The position numbers and the translations under genes are program-made. Below, one piece after another: positions 47,393 to 50,300 of a DNA stretch of 50,300 bases. Each line of letters starts with the position of its first letter. Within the stretch, counting starts at the first letter, position 1. The DNA is taken from NCBI GenBank assembly GCA_038231215.1, contig JBBRLS010000032.1, forward strand, positions 1-50,300. Reading direction: 5' to 3'. This DNA is from Schlegelella_A sp038231215 (GTDB taxonomy: Bacteria; Pseudomonadota; Gammaproteobacteria; Burkholderiales; Burkholderiaceae_C). Below the pieces are notes generated by a model that saw only the letters and a list, made by a program, of their open reading frames with translations, was not told the origin of the DNA and made no database searches.

Positions 47393-48838
47393 TCAGCTCC
47401 ACGGCAGCGAGTAGGTCTTGAGGTTGGTGAAGCTCTTCATCGCTTCCTGCACGCCTTCCTTGTAGCCGAGGCCCGAGTCCTTGATGCCGCCGAAGGGCGT
47501 GAGCTCGAGCCGGTAGCCCGGCACCTCGCGCACGTTGACGGTGCCGACGTCGAGCTCGGCGACGAAGCGGGTGATGGTGTCGAGCCGGTTCGTGCACAGC
47601 GAGGACGAGAGGCCGTAGGCCGTGCCGTTGGCGATGCGGATCGCCTCGTCGATGTCGCGAAACGTCAGGATCGGCGAGACCGGGCCGAAGGTTTCCTCGC
47701 GCACCAGCGTCATCTCGGGGCGCACGCGGTCGAGCACCGTCGGCGAATAGAGTGCGCCTTCGCGCCGGTTGCCGACGAGCAGCCGCGCGCCTTGCGCCAC
47801 CGCTTCGTCGACGCGCGCTTCGAAGAGGCACGCCGCGGCCTCGTCGATCACCGTGCCCATGTCGTTCGCGACATCGGCCGGATCGCCGAAGGTCCAGGCG
47901 CGCGTCTTCTCGACGACGAGCTCGGTGAATCGCGCGGCCACGCTCTCGTGCACCAGCATGCGCTTGACGGCGGTGCAGCGTTGCCCGGAGTTCTTGTAGG
48001 AGCCTTGCACGGCGAGCGTCGATGCCTCGTCGAGGTCGGCGTCTTCCATGACGATGATCGGGTCGTTGCCGCCCAGTTCGAGGACGATGCGCCGGTAGCC
48101 GGCCTTGGCCGCGATCGCCTTGCCGATCGCCACGCCGCCGGTGAAGGTGACGAGGTCGACGTTTTCGTTGGTGACGAGCTCGTCGGCGATCTCCTTCGGG
48201 TCGCCGGTGACGACCGAGAGCATCTCGGGCGGCAGCCCGGCCTCGTACAGCAAGTCGGCGAAGAGCAGGGCGGAGAGCGGCACTTTCTCCGAGGGCTTGA
48301 GCACCATGCGGTTGTTCGTCGCCACCGAGGGCACGACCTTGTGCGCGACCTGGTTCATTGGATGGTTGAAGGGCGTGATGGCGCAGATCGCGCCGAGCAG
48401 CGGGCTGCGCTGGGTGTAGACGCGGCGTTGCTTGCCGTGCGGCGTGAGGTCGCAGCTGAAGATCTGGCCGTCGTCCTTCAGCGCCTCGTTGGCGCCGAAG
48501 ACGAGGACGTCGGCGACCCGGCCGGATTCATAACGTGCGTCCTTGATGCACAGGCCCGACTCGGCACTGATCAGCGCGGCGATCTCTTCCGTGCGCGAGC
48601 GTACCGCGGCCGCCGCCTTGTTGAGCACATTGGCGCGCTCGAAGCGTGTCAGCCGCGCCTTGAAGCCGCGCGCGATGGCGAAAGCGCGGCGCACTTCCTC
48701 GACGGTCGCCTTCGGAACGCTGCCGATGCGCTGCCGTGTGTAGGGATTGAAGACCTCGATCGTGCGCGCGCCGCCGCGCTCGGCGCCGACCTTCTGGCCG
48801 GCAATGCGCATCGCTTCGTGGCGGAATTCAATCGACAT
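47393..48838 (-). CDS. phnY: Phosphonoacetaldehyde dehydrogenase
   Basis: This 481-residue NAD-dependent aldehyde dehydrogenase has N158 in TPFNHP, the general base E254 in VLELGGNDP and the nucleophile C288 in NSGQRCTAVKR. The overall sequence fits the PhnY group, which oxidises phosphonoacetaldehyde to phosphonoacetate, the substrate of PhnA. The immediate overlap with phnA (11 bases) supports this over other aldehyde dehydrogenases. The phnA-phnY pair is the known hydrolytic branch of 2-aminoethylphosphonate degradation; PhnW, which would normally supply phosphonoacetaldehyde, is not in the window. Confidence 0.9.
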   Translation of the reverse strand: MSIEFRHEAMRIAGQKVGAERGGARTIEVFNPYTRQRIGSVPKATVEEVRRAFAIARGFKARLTRFERANVLNKAAAAVRSRTEEIAALISAESGLCIKDARYESGRVADVLVFGANEALKDDGQIFSCDLTPHGKQRRVYTQRSPLLGAICAITPFNHPMNQVAHKVVPSVATNNRMVLKPSEKVPLSALLFADLLYEAGLPPEMLSVVTGDPKEIADELVTNENVDLVTFTGGVAIGKAIAAKAGYRRIVLELGGNDPIIVMEDADLDEASTLAVQGSYKNSGQRCTAVKRMLVHESVAARFTELVVEKTRAWTFGDPADVANDMGTVIDEAAACLFEARVDEAVAQGARLLVGNRREGALYSPTVLDRVRPEMTLVREETFGPVSPILTFRDIDEAIRIANGTAYGLSSSLCTNRLDTITRFVAELDVGTVNVREVPGYRLELTPFGGIKDSGLGYKEGVQEAMKSFTNLKTYSLPWS

Positions 48839-50045
48839 GGTTCAGCACCAGGTCGAAGGCATCGAAGTTGCGCCAGCGCCGGTCGGGATCGATGTCCTTC
48901 AGCTTGCGGTTGACGATCAGCGGCACGCGCTGCTCGGAGACGCCGCCGTGCGAGCGCAGCGGCACCTCGAGCGCCGAGAGGTCGTGGCGCGCCGCCGAGG
49001 TGCCGATCACCTTCGATCGTTCCGAGACGACGATCAGGTCGCCGATCCGGTCGACAGGCAGCTCGAAGAACGCAGCGGCCGCCTCGCGCGAGCGCACGCT
49101 CTCGACGCCGCGCAGCGCGGCGATCCGCGCCGCCAGCGCTGGCGAGTCGACGTCGGCGGGCAGGTAGACGGTGGCGAACGAACCGAGCGCGCCGTGATGC
49201 ACGACGTAGGGATCGGTGATGGGCAGGATCACCCGCGCCCGGCCGGTGCCGAGCCAGCCGTCGAGCAGGTCCTGCAGATAGAGGACGTCGGGCGTGCCGT
49301 CCATCTTCGTCTTCGCGTTCATGCCGTGGTCGGCGGTGAGGGCGATCGCGCAGCCCATCGCGTCGAGCTTGCCGAGGTAGCCGTCCATCATCCGGTAGAA
49401 GGCGTCGGCGCCTTCGGTGCCCGGCGCGTGCTTGTGCTGCACGTAATCGGTGGTCGAGAGGTACATCACGTCGGGCCGGCGCTCGTGCGACATCAGCTCG
49501 ACGCCGGCGGCGAACACGAACTCCGAGAGCGCGGCGCTGTAGACCGAGGGCACCGGCATGCCGACGCGCTCGACGACGTCGGCAATGCCGTTCTCGTCTT
49601 CGTTGGCCTCGTCGGCCTTCTCGGCCGAAAAGCAGATGCCCTTCATGCCGTGGCCGAGCAGCTTTCTCAGCTTGTCCTTGGCGGTGATGACGGCGACCGA
49701 CTGGCCGGCGTTCGACAAGGCGGCGAGAAGGGTCGGCACGCGCAGCCACTTCGGGTCGTTCATCATCACTTCGGTGCCCGAGGCGACGTCGAAGAGGTAG
49801 TTGCCGCAGATGCCGTGCACCGAGGGTGGAACGCCCGTGACGATCGAGAGATTGTTCGGGTTGGTGAAGCTCGGGATGACGCAGTCGGCGACCAGCACCG
49901 TGCCGGTGGCCAGCACTTCCTTCAGCCACGGCGTGTAGCCGTGCGCCACCGCCTGGGCGATGTAGTCGGGCTCGCAGCCGTCGACGCAGACGACGACGGT
50001 GGGCTGATGCGCGAGACGGTAGTTGCGTCCGTTGACCTCGATCAT
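48828..50045 (-). CDS. phnA: Phosphonoacetate hydrolase
   Basis: This 405-residue zinc enzyme of the alkaline phosphatase superfamily hydrolyses phosphonoacetate to acetate and phosphate. The nucleophilic threonine is T61 (SFTNPNNLSIVTG). Metal ligands can be placed at D22 (VCVDGCEPDY), D200 and H204 (TTDYVQHKHAPG), D239-H240 (ALTADHGMNAKTK) and H366 (RSHGGVSEQR), the full set expected for PhnA. The ATG at 50045 overlaps the stop of the upstream regulator by four bases. Together with PhnY it makes carbon and phosphorus from phosphonoacetaldehyde. Confidence 0.93.
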   Translation of the reverse strand: MIEVNGRNYRLAHQPTVVVCVDGCEPDYIAQAVAHGYTPWLKEVLATGTVLVADCVIPSFTNPNNLSIVTGVPPSVHGICGNYLFDVASGTEVMMNDPKWLRVPTLLAALSNAGQSVAVITAKDKLRKLLGHGMKGICFSAEKADEANEDENGIADVVERVGMPVPSVYSAALSEFVFAAGVELMSHERRPDVMYLSTTDYVQHKHAPGTEGADAFYRMMDGYLGKLDAMGCAIALTADHGMNAKTKMDGTPDVLYLQDLLDGWLGTGRARVILPITDPYVVHHGALGSFATVYLPADVDSPALAARIAALRGVESVRSREAAAAFFELPVDRIGDLIVVSERSKVIGTSAARHDLSALEVPLRSHGGVSEQRVPLIVNRKLKDIDPDRRWRNFDAFDLVLNHVD

Positions 50046-50300
50046 CGCGGCGCCTTGTCCGTCCCCGGGGGTGGCGCAACCGCGACGCGCGGTCGGGGAT
50101 GGTTCTTGATCATTCGTTCCTTGCTGTCCATGACGTGGCTGTACATCGCAAGCCCGGCCGCGTCGCGGTCACCGGAGGCGATCGCCTTGACGATCTGCCG
50201 GTGCTCTCCGACCGAGATCGGCATGAGCACGCCGTCGGCGAGATTGAGGCGGCGAAAGAGACTGAGCTCCTTGATGAGCTTGCGGTAGATCGATGTCAGC
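50042..50300 (-). CDS. GntR-family regulator (FCD type), C-terminal part
   Basis: The last 86 residues of a regulator are present; the gene runs off the right edge. The sequence SVGEHRQIVKAIASGDRDAA with the following GLAMYSHVMDSKERMI is the C-terminal helix pair of the FCD ligand-binding domain used by FadR-like GntR regulators. A Pro/Arg-rich tail follows. It overlaps phnA by four bases and so heads, or is part of, the phosphonate operon, which it probably controls. The DNA-binding half and the operon promoter are outside the window. Confidence 0.82.
   Translation of the reverse strand, partial: LTSIYRKLIKELSLFRRLNLADGVLMPISVGEHRQIVKAIASGDRDAAGLAMYSHVMDSKERMIKNHPRPRVAVAPPPGTDKAPR

Noticed and set aside
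1..50300. CRISPR arrays, tRNA or rRNA genes, insertion sequences
   Set aside because: No regular repeats with spacers, no tRNA-like cloverleaf sequence noticed, no transposase frames; coding genes fill nearly the whole window.

Overview
The window is GC-rich chromosomal DNA with tightly packed genes. It most resembles a betaproteobacterium of the order Burkholderiales (inference from the end of a nuo operon followed by DUF1178, the DUF2917/GcvA-type LysR pair, DUF2069 beside YihY, and codon usage; the genus cannot be read from the sequence). No rRNA, tRNA, CRISPR array, insertion sequence, integrase or replication origin was seen.

Layout. (1) 1-6258: the 3' end of the complex I operon, nuoI (partial) to nuoN. 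(2) 6389-13845: housekeeping and accessory genes in mixed orientation: DUF1178, DUF2917, a LysR regulator, an FAD-linked 2-hydroxyacid dehydrogenase, DUF2069, YihY, a SET-domain protein, a membrane-anchored L7/L12-like protein and formate-tetrahydrofolate ligase. Two matching 19-bp GCATGC-N7-GCATGC elements sit at the same distance upstream of the LysR and DUF2917 start codons. (3) 14244-38197: eighteen co-oriented, closely spaced genes for a contractile injection system (CIS): winged-helix-like protein, sheath, tube, two accessory proteins, DUF4255 cap protein, AAA+ ATPase, baseplate hub and spike, gp25, two J-like wedge proteins, tail protein I, a giant beta-helix protein and a final hypothetical. 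There are no capsid, lysis or integration genes, so this is a domesticated tail-like machine and not a prophage. I see no tape-measure protein, no PAAR protein and no obvious toxin. (4) 38216-39595: a convergent sigma-54 enhancer-binding protein. (5) 39839-40576: an RraA-like aldolase-family protein. (6) 40540-50300: an eight-gene minus-strand phosphonate operon: FCD/GntR regulator (partial), phnA, phnY, a Na/Pi cotransporter, a PhnZ-like HD oxygenase, an EamA transporter, an FAD/GcvT-type oxidoreductase and an MFS transporter.

The main result is that the CIS operon is preceded by a complete-looking sigma-54 control region: a nested palindrome (14080-14125), a perfect match to the IHF consensus (14169-14181) and a canonical -24/-12 promoter (14198-14212), with the first ATG at 14244. 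A sigma-54 activator lies at the other end of the cluster. That activator has a degenerate receiver domain and an unusual GAYTTA in place of GAFTGA. The simplest reading is a dedicated regulator for the injection machine, which would be switched by something other than ordinary phosphorylation.

The phosphonate operon carries the hydrolytic phosphonoacetaldehyde-phosphonoacetate-acetate route (PhnY, PhnA). It also carries a PhnZ-type oxygenase and a dimethylglycine-dehydrogenase-like flavoenzyme, but not PhnW or PhnY* within the window. This suggests that an N-alkylated or otherwise modified aminophosphonate is the real substrate (inference).
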